Below, one piece after another: positions 11,054-20,583 of a DNA stretch of 64,000 nucleotides. Below the pieces are notes generated by a model. The model saw nothing but the letters and a program-made list of their open reading frames with translations, was not told the origin of the DNA and did not search any database. The stretch's first letter is position 1. Every line of letters starts with the position of its first letter. Made by a program: the position numbers and the translations under genes. The DNA comes from Paenibacillus amylolyticus (lineage in GTDB: Bacteria > Bacillota > Bacilli > Paenibacillales > Paenibacillaceae): NCBI RefSeq assembly GCF_001570725.1, contig NZ_BCNV01000001.1, positions 3,162,001 through 3,226,000 of the forward strand, in the 5' to 3' direction.

Positions 11054-12673
11054 CTAACGTAAACGAACAGGCAAACTTCCTGTAGGCTCCAACTCACCGG
11101 TTAACACAAGAGATAGTGCCCCGACAACTGTAGGCGTATTTTCATAGGTACACACATAACTTCCCGGGAGTGAAATCTCCAGTAGATCATATGGATTACG
11201 GAGAGCAACTACAATCAGAGAATGATTTTCACTCAGCTTTTCAACCAGATACCGTTGCCCTTTCGGAAGGTGACCTGAGGATGTGTAAGTACATACGATG
11301 ACCTGCTCAGCCTCCGACACATCCATTAATATCCGGTCTGCTTCATCATACGATGGCTGAGTTGTTATTTTACGCTCCCGAACTCTGCCTCGCAGCTGCG
11401 ATAGCGCCACGCCAAGGGAATCTGTGTGGGACCATGGTTCATCCACTTCTGTCCGTTGCACAACTTCAGGCCAGATGACATACACATCCTTCTCTGGGTC
11501 CAACGGCAGCAGCCCTTCATTATGAACTACAGTTATACTGCTTGAAGCAATTTTGAACAATGTAGATTTAATCGACTCAGTGGAATCAACGGGTTCAATA
11601 TTTACGGCTTCTGCAGTTTCATTCGTTTCCGGCGAAACAAGACCCGTTTCCCGGTACCCGCAGCGCGCTGCCTTCCATGTAATAATACGTTCCAGTGCCT
11701 TGTTAATGATATCTTCCGAAATTCGCCCTGTTCGGACTGCTTCAATGATTGCTTCCACAGCAGCAACCTGATCTTGCAGGGTATGACTCACCAGAATCAG
11801 ATCTGCTCCTGCCTCCACAGCACGAATGGCAGCTTCAGCTACCCCATACGGTTTGGATATCGCATGCATTTCAAGACAGTCTGTAATAATAATGCCCTCA
11901 AAGCCTATTTCTTCACGTAACAGACCGGTTAACACTTTACGTGATAATGTTGCCGGAATAGGCTCCGGTTCAATCGCTGGAAAAATAACATGAGCTGTCA
12001 TAATGGCATCGACTCCGGCCTCGATAGCCCGGCGAAACGGTAGTAATTCGATCTGTTCCAACCTGTTTCGATCATGAGGTACAGTGACCATACCTAGATG
12101 AGAATCTACCGCAGTATCCCCATGTCCAGGAAAATGTTTGGCTGTTGCAGCTATGCCTTGTGATTGATATCCCGTTATAGCCGCGGCTCCATGAGCGGCT
12201 ACACGCTCGGCATTTTCACCATATGACCGTACACCAATCACCGGGTTAAGAGCATTGTTATTCACGTCCACCACGGGCGCAAGGTTCATATCAATACCGA
12301 TGCTTTTCAACTCACGACCCAGAATTCGGGCACATTCAAGGGTATAATCCGGATTGCCTGTCGCACCAAGCGCCATGTTACCCGGTACTTGAGTTACTCC
12401 CTCTTTGTCGATCCTTGAGACCATACCACCTTCCTGATCCACCGAGATCATGAGTGGTAAATCTCCCGCTTCACCAGCAATACCTTGCAGTTCTTCGGAC
12501 AGTCGCGTCAATTGATCTACACTTTGCACATTACGCCGGAAATAAATGACGCCCCCAACGTGGTGGTCACGAATTAAGCGAGTAATCTGTTCATCTGCGT
12601 GCTGACCGTGAAATCCACACATCAACAGTTGCCCTACCTTTTGCTCCAATGTCAAATTATTCAATGCTTTCAT
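11054..12673 (-). CDS. nagZ: Glycoside hydrolase family 3, beta-N-acetylhexosaminidase type
   Basis: 539-aa GH3 enzyme releasing terminal beta-N-acetylhexosamine. The N-terminal TIM barrel carries the NagZ-type loop KHFPGHGDTAVDSHLG, whose Asp-His pair acts as acid/base. It also carries SVDQEGGMVSRI and the nucleophile region ITDCLEMHAI. A C-terminal alpha/beta sandwich domain of about 170 residues follows, as in the two-domain Bacillus YbbD/NagZ enzyme, although that enzyme is secreted. There is no signal peptide, so it should act in the cytoplasm on oligosaccharides imported by the operon's ABC transporter. It is the last gene of the operon, about 30 bp after the response regulator. The substrate (chitooligosaccharide or muropeptide) is inferred. 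Confidence 0.88.
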   Translation of the reverse strand: MKALNNLTLEQKVGQLLMCGFHGQHADEQITRLIRDHHVGGVIYFRRNVQSVDQLTRLSEELQGIAGEAGDLPLMISVDQEGGMVSRIDKEGVTQVPGNMALGATGNPDYTLECARILGRELKSIGIDMNLAPVVDVNNNALNPVIGVRSYGENAERVAAHGAAAITGYQSQGIAATAKHFPGHGDTAVDSHLGMVTVPHDRNRLEQIELLPFRRAIEAGVDAIMTAHVIFPAIEPEPIPATLSRKVLTGLLREEIGFEGIIITDCLEMHAISKPYGVAEAAIRAVEAGADLILVSHTLQDQVAAVEAIIEAVRTGRISEDIINKALERIITWKAARCGYRETGLVSPETNETAEAVNIEPVDSTESIKSTLFKIASSSITVVHNEGLLPLDPEKDVYVIWPEVVQRTEVDEPWSHTDSLGVALSQLRGRVRERKITTQPSYDEADRILMDVSEAEQVIVCTYTSSGHLPKGQRYLVEKLSENHSLIVVALRNPYDLLEISLPGSYVCTYENTPTVVGALSLVLTGELEPTGSLPVRLR

Positions 12674-12703
12674 ACAGCCCTATCCCTCCGTTTCTCTTGA
12701 AGA

Positions 12704-14335
12704 CTAGGAACCCAGCCGTTGGCTCTGCCTGTACTCCGATGGTTTCATATTAAAATATTTATGAAACACTTTGGAGAAATATCGGCGTTCTTTGAACCCT
12801 GTTGCTTCTCCAATCGCTGTAATGCTCCATTCGGTTGTACTTAATAACAAGGCGGCATTTTCCATACGTCTCTGAGTCATATATTCCACAAAGGTAATCC
12901 CCATATGGGTTTTGAATAGCTGGCAAAAGTAACCCGGGCTGATTCCAAGCCAATCTGATACTTCATCTATACCCAAGTCCTGTTGCAGTCTGGCGTTCAT
13001 GTAATCACATGCAGATCGGATCAGTTCCGCTATCGAAGGACGCGGTTGAGTTTGCTTACCTTGACAGGCATGAATAATAACCTCTGCAAGTTCAATCAGT
13101 TCTCTCATGGATACAGCCTCTTGCAGGGCATTCCAGAAATTCACTTCGTCCTGTTTAGCCATGACATTGACTTCGCGCAGTTCCCGAAGCATGTGTACTA
13201 GCATATAGCGAAAGTGGGTTTCATCTATCTTGTCTATGGATTGCTCGGCATTCCCCATTCGCTGTTTAAGCGCATTCATTACATCCTGTAGTCCTTGCTT
13301 ATTCCATTGCCGAATGCACCGTGTGATAAGCTCCAGATCGTCTCTTGTTATCCAAGTGCCGACCTTTTTTGAAACCTCATGATCATACGATAATGAAGAT
13401 ACCGCACATTCCGGCTTCAATACCTTGTCTTCACGTTCCGAATGTGTCATTAGGATTCTCTGACAAAGCCGGTACCGTTCAAGGATTTGCTGTTCCAGTT
13501 TTACGAGTACATGATCCTGAACTACCCTTGCTTTTACACCTGGGTCCAAGGACAACATCGCATTCAATTCAAATAATAGTTGATGTGCCAACGCCTCTGA
13601 CTGAAGTTTCCACTCGCCCGATGCGTCCAGCAAGATGCACCACTCTCCTTTGCGGGTAGAAAGAACCTGGCAGCCATTAGAGATTCTGCCCGTAACTTCC
13701 CTCAGCATGGAACTTATCGTCTCATGCCATCTAACATGCTGGACCTCAGACCAGCCGATGGAATGGCGAAAATAACCGACTACATCCACCAGCAGCAATG
13801 TATAGCCAATAGTAGGAGGCATGAATGGAGGCACAGAGACAGGATCAGAAATCTTCAACGGAGCTTCTCCTCGCAACAGGTCAATCAACTGTTTATGTCT
13901 GATCCAACTTGCCATCTCCAAGCTGCGATAGCGTTCTGACTCGTTTTCCAGACGTCTCTTCTGGATCTGCCTGGCAAGTTTACGCAATTTATGTTCAAGA
14001 TCCAGATAATCAATTGGCTTGCATATGTATTCATGTACGTTATATTGGATAGCAGTTCGAGCGTACTCAAACTGTTGGTATCCCGTCAGTAAAATAATTT
14101 CACACGTTTCACCCTGCTCTCGCAGCAGTCGTATAAGTTCCAAGCCATCCATGGACGGCATCCGAATATCGCATAAGATAATGTCTGGATGACTTTCTGT
14201 CACTTTACCCAGCGCTTCTAAGCCACTTCTCGCTGTACCTGTTATTTCAATCCCCATCTCTTTCCAGGGTAAAATATAACTTAGATTCTCCAAAATCGGC
14301 AGCTCATCGTCAACCAGCAACGCAGTCAGATTCAT
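12704..14335 (-). CDS. AraC-type response regulator (YesN-like)
   Basis: 543-aa regulator: REC domain at residues 1-120 with phospho-acceptor Asp56 (ILCDIRMPSMDG) and acidic pair DD9-10, a long middle region, and a C-terminal AraC double helix-turn-helix about 440-540 (DYMNARLQQDLGIDEVSDW, ITAIGEATGFKERRYFSKVF). It overlaps the kinase gene by 4 bp, so the two form a cognate pair. Expected to activate the linked sugar ABC operon when the ligand is sensed. This YesN/YesM arrangement is highly amplified in Paenibacillus. Confidence 0.92.
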   Translation of the reverse strand: MNLTALLVDDELPILENLSYILPWKEMGIEITGTARSGLEALGKVTESHPDIILCDIRMPSMDGLELIRLLREQGETCEIILLTGYQQFEYARTAIQYNVHEYICKPIDYLDLEHKLRKLARQIQKRRLENESERYRSLEMASWIRHKQLIDLLRGEAPLKISDPVSVPPFMPPTIGYTLLLVDVVGYFRHSIGWSEVQHVRWHETISSMLREVTGRISNGCQVLSTRKGEWCILLDASGEWKLQSEALAHQLLFELNAMLSLDPGVKARVVQDHVLVKLEQQILERYRLCQRILMTHSEREDKVLKPECAVSSLSYDHEVSKKVGTWITRDDLELITRCIRQWNKQGLQDVMNALKQRMGNAEQSIDKIDETHFRYMLVHMLRELREVNVMAKQDEVNFWNALQEAVSMRELIELAEVIIHACQGKQTQPRPSIAELIRSACDYMNARLQQDLGIDEVSDWLGISPGYFCQLFKTHMGITFVEYMTQRRMENAALLLSTTEWSITAIGEATGFKERRYFSKVFHKYFNMKPSEYRQSQRLGS

Positions 14336-16167
14336 CCGGCTTCCTCCTGCTCATATAATGGAATAATGCATTGAATAACTGTGCCATAACCTGGTGCTGA
14401 ACATATAAATATGCCATATCCAGCTCCGTATTGGATACGAATTCGATCTGCCACACTTCGTAATCCCAACCCTCGGCGCTCCGTTATGGAGGACAATGAT
14501 TCCGTTCCTTCCCTCAACATGTGGTCATGAGGATCTTCTGCCATATACTCAAATCGTGCGAGCATTTCCTGGGGAATACCGATTCCATTATCCTCAACAC
14601 ACAGCAACAGATGGTCTCGTTCTGCATATGCGCTTATCCGCAGCACACCTGGATAGGTGATCCCCTCAAACCCATGTTGTATACTATTTTCCACCAGTGG
14701 CTGAAGTGTAAGCTTAAGCACAATTGAGGTATATAGATGCGGTGGAATATCAATCTCATACGTAAATAAATCACTGAACCGATACTGTTGAATCTCCAGA
14801 TAGCTCTGCAAATGCCTCACTTCCTCACCCAGTGGAATTTCCTCCTGATCCTGAATGCTGATACGAAGCATATTGCCAAGCCTGGTCACCATCTCGCTTA
14901 CTTTGCGCCCCTCACCACGCAGCGCTAATCCATTAATGGATTCCAATGTGTTGAACAGAAAATGGGGTTTGATCTGGGCTTGCAGTACACGTAATTCCGC
15001 TTGAGCCTTCTGCTCTTGCTCTGCCCGAACACGACGGAATAATCCGCCAATACGGTCCATTAGTTCATTGAAACCTTGAGCAAGCAGCTGCATCTCGTCA
15101 AAGCCTTTTCCTTCCACCCTCGCATTAAAATCACCATCATCCACACGACGCATAAACCTGACAAGTACAGCAATGTTTCCTGTAATACGATTCATGAAAA
15201 AAAGATTGAAGATCATGGCAGCGAGCAGGCATGACAGAATAATAATGACAGACCAACCTGCGAAGGCATTCGTTTCGGCAGATAAGGCTTCCCATGAAGT
15301 AACACTGACAAGACTCCAGTTATAGTTCTTCAGATGATATTGTGAGAGGATGCTCTCCGTGCCGTCAAAGACCGTTCTGACACTGCTAAAACCTGGGCCA
15401 TAACCACCTGATTTCGAACCCAGATTTTCCATATTCGCACCATTGTAACGTCCCGAGGGATCGTAAACGATCAGTCCTTCCTCATTAACTAACAGGAAAG
15501 ACGTGTCCTGTGCCGGATCACTGATTTGCAGGTGGCGAAAGATCCGGTCAATCTCCCCTTTTTTGATCTGAACAACGAGTACACCGATATTTTGAAAATA
15601 ACTGAGTTCCTTGACCAGCCTGATCTGGGTGAAGACGGGTTCTACACCGGTTAATTCAGGATATTCCAGAGGTGCGAGCCATTTGGGGACACCATTAAGT
15701 TGCTGAATTTCATTGAATAAGGGATGCACTTTGAATTGCTGAAAAGAAAGGGCTTGAAAGTTTTCTTTGGTGAAAATGGAGACAATCTGGTTATTCTCGG
15801 ACGAACGCAAATCATATAAAAAGGCGTAACTGATGAACGGATAATTATATAGAAGGGAACGGAAATTGCGCTGGCTGGCATTCAGGGATAACTGATTACC
15901 GGTTCCCAGATCCTGCTTGGTCGGATCTTTGGCGTTCAATGCCATTTGGAAAACCGATGTGGCTATCCCGTTGTCGGTCACATTGTTAATCTGCTGAAAT
16001 ACATTCTCGATATTGTAGCTAATGGCCTGAAGCGCATATTCGGCCTGTTGATTGTATTTTTTCTCAATCGTATGTGATGTGACCAGAAACATGCCAATGC
16101 CCAGTGCACACATCGGTACAATGATCAGCAGCATAAATGCCAAGGCCAGCTTCATTCGCAAGTTCAT
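14332..16167 (-). CDS. Sensor histidine kinase (YesM family)
   Basis: 611-aa membrane kinase. A transmembrane segment at about 8-30 is followed by a large extracellular dCache-like sensor to about residue 295, a second transmembrane helix, a HAMP domain (NRITGNIAVLVRFMRRVDDG), and the His_kinase domain PF06580 type with QAQIKPHFLFNTLESINGLA. The ATPase has an N box (LTLQPLVENSIQHGF) and a G box (DNGIGIP). ATG 16167 follows AGGGAGAACGGGAT. It lies between the permease and regulator genes of a sugar operon, so it probably senses the transported carbohydrate or its binding protein. Confidence 0.92.
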   Translation of the reverse strand: MNLRMKLALAFMLLIIVPMCALGIGMFLVTSHTIEKKYNQQAEYALQAISYNIENVFQQINNVTDNGIATSVFQMALNAKDPTKQDLGTGNQLSLNASQRNFRSLLYNYPFISYAFLYDLRSSENNQIVSIFTKENFQALSFQQFKVHPLFNEIQQLNGVPKWLAPLEYPELTGVEPVFTQIRLVKELSYFQNIGVLVVQIKKGEIDRIFRHLQISDPAQDTSFLLVNEEGLIVYDPSGRYNGANMENLGSKSGGYGPGFSSVRTVFDGTESILSQYHLKNYNWSLVSVTSWEALSAETNAFAGWSVIIILSCLLAAMIFNLFFMNRITGNIAVLVRFMRRVDDGDFNARVEGKGFDEMQLLAQGFNELMDRIGGLFRRVRAEQEQKAQAELRVLQAQIKPHFLFNTLESINGLALRGEGRKVSEMVTRLGNMLRISIQDQEEIPLGEEVRHLQSYLEIQQYRFSDLFTYEIDIPPHLYTSIVLKLTLQPLVENSIQHGFEGITYPGVLRISAYAERDHLLLCVEDNGIGIPQEMLARFEYMAEDPHDHMLREGTESLSSITERRGLGLRSVADRIRIQYGAGYGIFICSAPGYGTVIQCIIPLYEQEEAG

Positions 16168-16199
16168 ATCCCGTTCTCCCTATTCACTGGTTCATGGTA

Positions 16200-17030
16200 T
16201 TAACCTTTGACACCACCTGCAGTAACTCCTTCAATAATTTTCTCCTGCAGTATGGCGTAGATCACAAGTACGGGTACAACGCTGTACACAATGCCTGCCG
16301 ACATCTGAGCATAATTCATCTGATATTGATCCCGAAACTGGACCATGCCCACAGGCAGTGTACGCAATTTATCGGTGGATAAGAAATAGTTGGCGAGTAA
16401 AAATTCGTTCCAGTTGCCGAGGAAATTGACGATAAAAACCGTAACGATGGCTGGAACCGTAAGAGGTATTACTATTTTAGCAAAGATACCCGGGGCCCTC
16501 AAGCCGTCCATAACAGCGGCTTCCTCAATTTCTCCAGGCAGAGAGCGCATAAAAGCAGCCAGTATGATAATTGTAAAGGGGATCGCATTTGCCACATAGG
16601 GCACGATCAATGCCAGATGTGTATCCAATATGCCCATTTTTCGAACAAGCAGATAGATTGGCAGCATAAGTGCATTATTGGGAATAAGCATGCCCGCCAG
16701 AATCAGACTGTACAGAAACAGACTCCATCTCGGGTGTCTCATTCGGGTTACGGCAAAAGCAAACATGGCACCAAGCGCAATCGTGCACGCCGACGACAGA
16801 ACCGAAATGTAGAGGCTGTTCCAGAAATACGTGCCAATCTTCGCATTCACCCAGGCCTCTACGTAATTGTTAAACTCCCATGTTGTGGGCAGTCCGAATG
16901 GATTCAGGGCGATTTCATTGTTATCCTGCTTGAAGGAAGAGAAGATTACAAATAAAAAGGGAAACAAAATCGCGATTAAATACAGCATTAACAAGACATG
17001 AGGTATACTGCTTTTTAAGCTTTTCGCCAT
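16200..17030 (-). CDS. Carbohydrate ABC transporter permease (MalG/AraQ type)
   Basis: Membrane subunit of a CUT1-family sugar importer, about 276 aa with six hydrophobic segments. The EAA loop reads EEAAVMDGLRAPGIFAKIVIPLTVPAI, typical for contact with a shared ATPase such as MsmX/UgpC. Its ATG at 17030 overlaps the stop codon of the upstream permease gene (TGATG), so the two are translationally coupled. No ATPase gene occurs in this operon, which fits use of a multi-purpose ATPase encoded elsewhere. Confidence 0.92.
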   Translation of the reverse strand: MAKSLKSSIPHVLLMLYLIAILFPFLFVIFSSFKQDNNEIALNPFGLPTTWEFNNYVEAWVNAKIGTYFWNSLYISVLSSACTIALGAMFAFAVTRMRHPRWSLFLYSLILAGMLIPNNALMLPIYLLVRKMGILDTHLALIVPYVANAIPFTIIILAAFMRSLPGEIEEAAVMDGLRAPGIFAKIVIPLTVPAIVTVFIVNFLGNWNEFLLANYFLSTDKLRTLPVGMVQFRDQYQMNYAQMSAGIVYSVVPVLVIYAILQEKIIEGVTAGGVKG

Positions 17031-17914
17031 CAATATTCCACCCTCTCGGCCCGCCTAGCCACCAGTAGTTGATACACCGCAGTAAGCACAAGCGTCAGAG
17101 CAAAAATCAGCACTGCAATGGTATTGCCATAGCCATATTTGAAGTTGGTAATCGCATATTTGATCATGTATGTCGCCAAAACCTCGGTGGACCCAGCGGG
17201 CCCACCTTTGGTCATGACAATCACGATATCTGCTGCTTTCATTGCACCTGCAATGGACAACATGATCACCACGGAAATGATCGGCCGAATCAGCGGCAAC
17301 GTAATTCGCATTGCACGTTGTACCGCCGTTGCCCCATCAATTGCAGCCGCTTCATCCAGATCACGGGGAATCGCCAGAATGGCCGCCAGCACCATGACAA
17401 TGTAAAATCCGGTCCACTGCCATGCGTTGGTCACCAAAATGGACAACATGGCGAATCGGTTATCCGATAACCAGTAGATTGGATCAATGCCCAGCACATG
17501 AAGCATTTTGTTTAATAGCCCGATATTGGGTTCATAGATAAATCCCCATAATATACCGATAACGGCTGTCGACATGATGGATGGTAAGAAAACAGCTGTT
17601 TTATACAGACCTTTCAGCTTCTTCACATTGGCAATCAGAAGCGAAAACAGGACGATCAAGGGTACTTGAATCAGCACCGAAAATCCGATAAAAAAGCCAT
17701 TATTCCGTGCGGAGATCCAAAACCGTTCATCGGTCAGCGCCTTCACATAGTTGGATAAGCCCACAAAACGTGGCTCAGCCGATACCCCATTCCAACTCGT
17801 CAGACTGTAATACAGGGAGCTGCCAATAGGGTATAAAAAGAACATCACAAACAGAATTAATGCCGGCATTATAAACAGCGTATAGATTAACGGGCTGCGG
17901 AGTGAAGTATTCAT
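17030..17914 (-). CDS. Carbohydrate ABC transporter permease (MalF/LacF type)
   Basis: 294-aa partner permease with six membrane segments. The EAA loop is DLDEAAAIDGATAVQRAMRI. Also visible are the MalF-type N terminus (PALILFVMFFLYPIGSSLYYSLTSWNG) and the late motif GGPAGSTEVLATYMIKYA. It stands between the solute-binding lipoprotein gene (about 50 bp upstream) and the MalG-type permease. Confidence 0.92.
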   Translation of the reverse strand: MNTSLRSPLIYTLFIMPALILFVMFFLYPIGSSLYYSLTSWNGVSAEPRFVGLSNYVKALTDERFWISARNNGFFIGFSVLIQVPLIVLFSLLIANVKKLKGLYKTAVFLPSIMSTAVIGILWGFIYEPNIGLLNKMLHVLGIDPIYWLSDNRFAMLSILVTNAWQWTGFYIVMVLAAILAIPRDLDEAAAIDGATAVQRAMRITLPLIRPIISVVIMLSIAGAMKAADIVIVMTKGGPAGSTEVLATYMIKYAITNFKYGYGNTIAVLIFALTLVLTAVYQLLVARRAERVEY

Positions 17915-17965
17915 GGTCAGCCTCCTTCAGTCACTTCAACGATCGCAGTTACAACTTGGATTGGT

Positions 17966-19333
17966 TTATTCCACTGAAGCGTTTGCTTCTTCCTGTACCT
18001 TTTGCAGCTCTTCTGCCATTTTCTCTGGCGTGGTCTGCCCACCAATCAACTTCTGAATCTGCAGATTACTGATCTCTGTCGTCACGTCGGCCTGAACGAG
18101 TGCATCAAATGCCGGGAACGACGTCTTGGACGCATTGAGCACAGCCACGATTTCTTTCATCAGATCATCGGTAATGCTATCGGTCAGCACTTTCTCATCG
18201 AGCTTCATGGCAGGCAATACACCATCTTCCACAAGGCCGCGGACCTGCATATCTTCATTGTAAAAGTTTTTGATAAAAGCTTTCACTGCTTCCAGCTTCT
18301 GCGGATCATCCGCCACTGCTGCCGAGAATCCGTATCCATTGTTCACATCCCGCATCAAAGACGTCTGATCTCCTGCTCCGTTCTCTACCGGAGGCATATT
18401 GAAGAATCCAACCTTGCCAATGAGCGATTCACCGCTCTGACCTTCCTTGAATACAGATGATTTCCATGTTCCGTCATACATCAACACCGCTTCTCCGCTC
18501 GTAAATTGCGTGGTATATTCGGCATACTCGAAGCCCAGCTCGCCTTTTTTGAAGTAACCCTTATCGACCCATTCCTTATGCTTGGCAAAACCTTGCACAA
18601 CACCGGGGTCGGTCCACTTCGCTTCACCTGTTGCAAACTTTGCGGTAATTTCCGGCCCGGCATACCGGGACCACAAGTGGTTGGTTAACATGAGCGGAAC
18701 CCAGCCTGCCTTGGATGCAGAAGCCAGCGGCACTTTGCCATCAGCCTTGATCTCGGCCAGTATATTGTCCAGTCCAGCCATGGTGGTTGGGGCTTTCCAT
18801 CCTTTTTGTTCAAAGTACTCTTTATTATAGAAAAAACCTTCGCCCGAACCGCCAATCGGCAGTCCATATACTTTGCCTTCATACGTAAACGGCTCAAGCG
18901 ACGTAAACTGGTCCTGAATGCCAAGCTCTTGCAAAATTGGAGTCAGATCAAGCAGCATGCCTTCCTTGGCATAGACTTTGGAATCCGGGCTGCCGAACAG
19001 TTCGAAGATATCCGGGGGATTGCCTGCCGCCATCTCTCCGCGAAGCTTCTCCTTGCGATTCACATCCGATTCGACGCCATCCAGTGTAAAGGTCAGATTG
19101 GGTACCTCACCCTCAACTTTGTCCACAACATCCTGCAGAATGGCCAGTCTTTTCTGTTTGTCGGCTCCCACCTGTGTGTGGCGCAGAAGCATCTCAATCG
19201 GTTCCTTACTTTTCTCCTCCGTAGGTGTATTACCTGCACCTTGCTGTGGCTCGTTACTTGAGCTTGCACATCCCGCCAAAGTCCATGAAGTGATAAGCAA
19301 TAATGAAAGCAGTAATGTCATTCCTTTTTTCAT
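17966..19333 (-). CDS. Carbohydrate ABC transporter substrate-binding lipoprotein
   Basis: Family 1 extracellular solute-binding protein, about 455 aa, and first gene of the operon. The lipoprotein signal ends in LAGC. The body has the family pattern VYGLPIGGSGEGFFYNKEYF, EAVLMYDGTWKSSVF and a C-terminal helical region. ATG 19333 (MKKGMTLLLSLLL) is preceded by GAGGAGGG at 8 nt; the frame opens upstream without a better start. It captures the sugar for the two permeases. The ligand is unknown; the linked GH3 hexosaminidase suggests N-acetylhexosamine oligomers. Confidence 0.92.
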   Translation of the reverse strand: MKKGMTLLLSLLLITSWTLAGCASSSNEPQQGAGNTPTEEKSKEPIEMLLRHTQVGADKQKRLAILQDVVDKVEGEVPNLTFTLDGVESDVNRKEKLRGEMAAGNPPDIFELFGSPDSKVYAKEGMLLDLTPILQELGIQDQFTSLEPFTYEGKVYGLPIGGSGEGFFYNKEYFEQKGWKAPTTMAGLDNILAEIKADGKVPLASASKAGWVPLMLTNHLWSRYAGPEITAKFATGEAKWTDPGVVQGFAKHKEWVDKGYFKKGELGFEYAEYTTQFTSGEAVLMYDGTWKSSVFKEGQSGESLIGKVGFFNMPPVENGAGDQTSLMRDVNNGYGFSAAVADDPQKLEAVKAFIKNFYNEDMQVRGLVEDGVLPAMKLDEKVLTDSITDDLMKEIVAVLNASKTSFPAFDALVQADVTTEISNLQIQKLIGGQTTPEKMAEELQKVQEEANASVE

Positions 19334-19482
19334 CTGGTTGACCCTCCTCAAGATATTGAGCATTTGGCTTTACACTCTGATTATAAAAAGCCGGAGCTTA
19401 CATCGTAAGGATGACAATTCATCAATGGAGGGATAAAATCCTTCACTGGACAAATAATCTTGCATTTACAATGGATAACAGC

Positions 19483-19520
19483 AAAAAAACAGCCCCTGCG
19501 AAATATGCGCAAGGACTGCT
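19483..19520 (-). terminator. Terminator downstream of pflA
   Basis: Stem AGCAGTCCTTGCG / CGCAGGGGCTG, followed on the minus strand by seven T. Confidence 0.8.
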
Positions 19521-19534
19521 TGGTTGGTATATAC

Positions 19535-19716
19535 GTTGAACTCAAGAATATTTACACTTGCCACTCCGATGACAGAACAACCTTCCGATCGCTGTTATCC
19601 CCTGATTTTTTTAATCCACTTTTACAAAGGTGAAAATCTGGGGATAAAGGCGAACGCTTCGCTTCTCCAGCTTATTTCTGTCCTCTTCGTTCTCGTGTAA
19701 AAAGTTAGTTCAAATT
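19535..19716. repeat. Dispersed long-hairpin repeat, copy 1
   Basis: Intergenic element folding on itself: TTTACAC (19551-19557) with GTGTAAA (19695-19701), GACAGAA (19571-19577) with TTCTGTC (19676-19682), and TTATCCCC (19595-19602) with GGGGATAA (19640-19647). A conserved internal CCTTCCGATCGCTG and a right-arm GGCGAACGCTTCGCTTC are shared with the copies near 23.2 and 40.1 kb. Ends carry GTTGAACT / AGTTCAA. The paired stems differ between copies while staying complementary. Confidence 0.8.
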
Positions 19717-19741
19717 ATATAGATCCTGTATATAACTGTAG

Positions 19742-20494
19742 TTACTTACCTGAACAAGCCACGCCAGCCGTTTCCTGGCGACCTTGTTCGATCAGGCGAT
19801 ACGCCCGCTCCACTTCTTCTTCACTTGGCGATGGAACGCCATCCAGTGGATATACTTTGCCAAGCGCCTCCCATTTGTAGATCCCCATCTGATGGTATGG
19901 AAGAATTTCGAACTTCTCGACGCCATTTAATGTTCCAATAAACCGTCCAAGGTTAAGCAGATCCTCTTCCTCGTTATGAATACCAGGCACATACACGTGG
20001 CGTATCCACATTTTCCGGCCCTGCTCCGATAGCCACTTGGCCGTTTTCAACGTTCTCTCGTTGGATTTGCCTGTCAGCTTGATATGTTTCTCGTCATCAA
20101 TATGCTTGAGGTCCAGCAGAACCAGGTCTGTGTGATCCAGCAGATCGTGAATCCGATCCGGCTCGTTAAACCCGTTGCTGTCCAGTGTCGTATGCAATCC
20201 CCAACGACGCTTCACTTCCTTAAAGATTTCGGCTACAAAGTGTGCCTGTAACGTTGGTTCTCCGCCAGATATCGTGAGCCCGCCTCCGGAACTGCGGTAG
20301 TAGGATAGATACGGCTCAATTTCAGCCAATACCTCCTCGAGCGTCATTTCTTTTCCACCATCCAGTGCCCATGTATCAGGGTTGTGGCAATATTGACACT
20401 TGAGTAGACATCCTTGCATAAAAAGCACGAAGCGGATGCCTGGGCCGTCAACCGTCCCGAAAGTTTCGAGTGAATGAATATGTCCTTTAACCAT
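19742..20494 (-). CDS. pflA: Pyruvate formate-lyase activating enzyme
   Basis: Radical-SAM enzyme that installs the glycyl radical on PflB under anoxia. The cluster motif CLLKCQYCHNPDTW (CX3CX2C) is at about residue 29. The glycine-rich SAM motif is SSGGGLTISGGEPTLQ, and the typical PflA start MVKGHIHSLETFGTVDGPGI is present. ATG 20494 is chosen because GAAGAGG precedes it. 250 aa, family-normal. It lies about 90 bp behind pflB in the same direction and is probably co-transcribed from the FNR-controlled pflB promoter. Confidence 0.96.
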   Translation of the reverse strand: MVKGHIHSLETFGTVDGPGIRFVLFMQGCLLKCQYCHNPDTWALDGGKEMTLEEVLAEIEPYLSYYRSSGGGLTISGGEPTLQAHFVAEIFKEVKRRWGLHTTLDSNGFNEPDRIHDLLDHTDLVLLDLKHIDDEKHIKLTGKSNERTLKTAKWLSEQGRKMWIRHVYVPGIHNEEEDLLNLGRFIGTLNGVEKFEILPYHQMGIYKWEALGKVYPLDGVPSPSEEEVERAYRLIEQGRQETAGVACSGK

Positions 20495-20583
20495 GCTGCC
20501 TCTTCCTTTCTGTATCCGCATCCGCTGTGCGTTTAATATGATTTGGAATGCCTTGCTCTAGCGGTCTTCTACTTGCAAATTAC

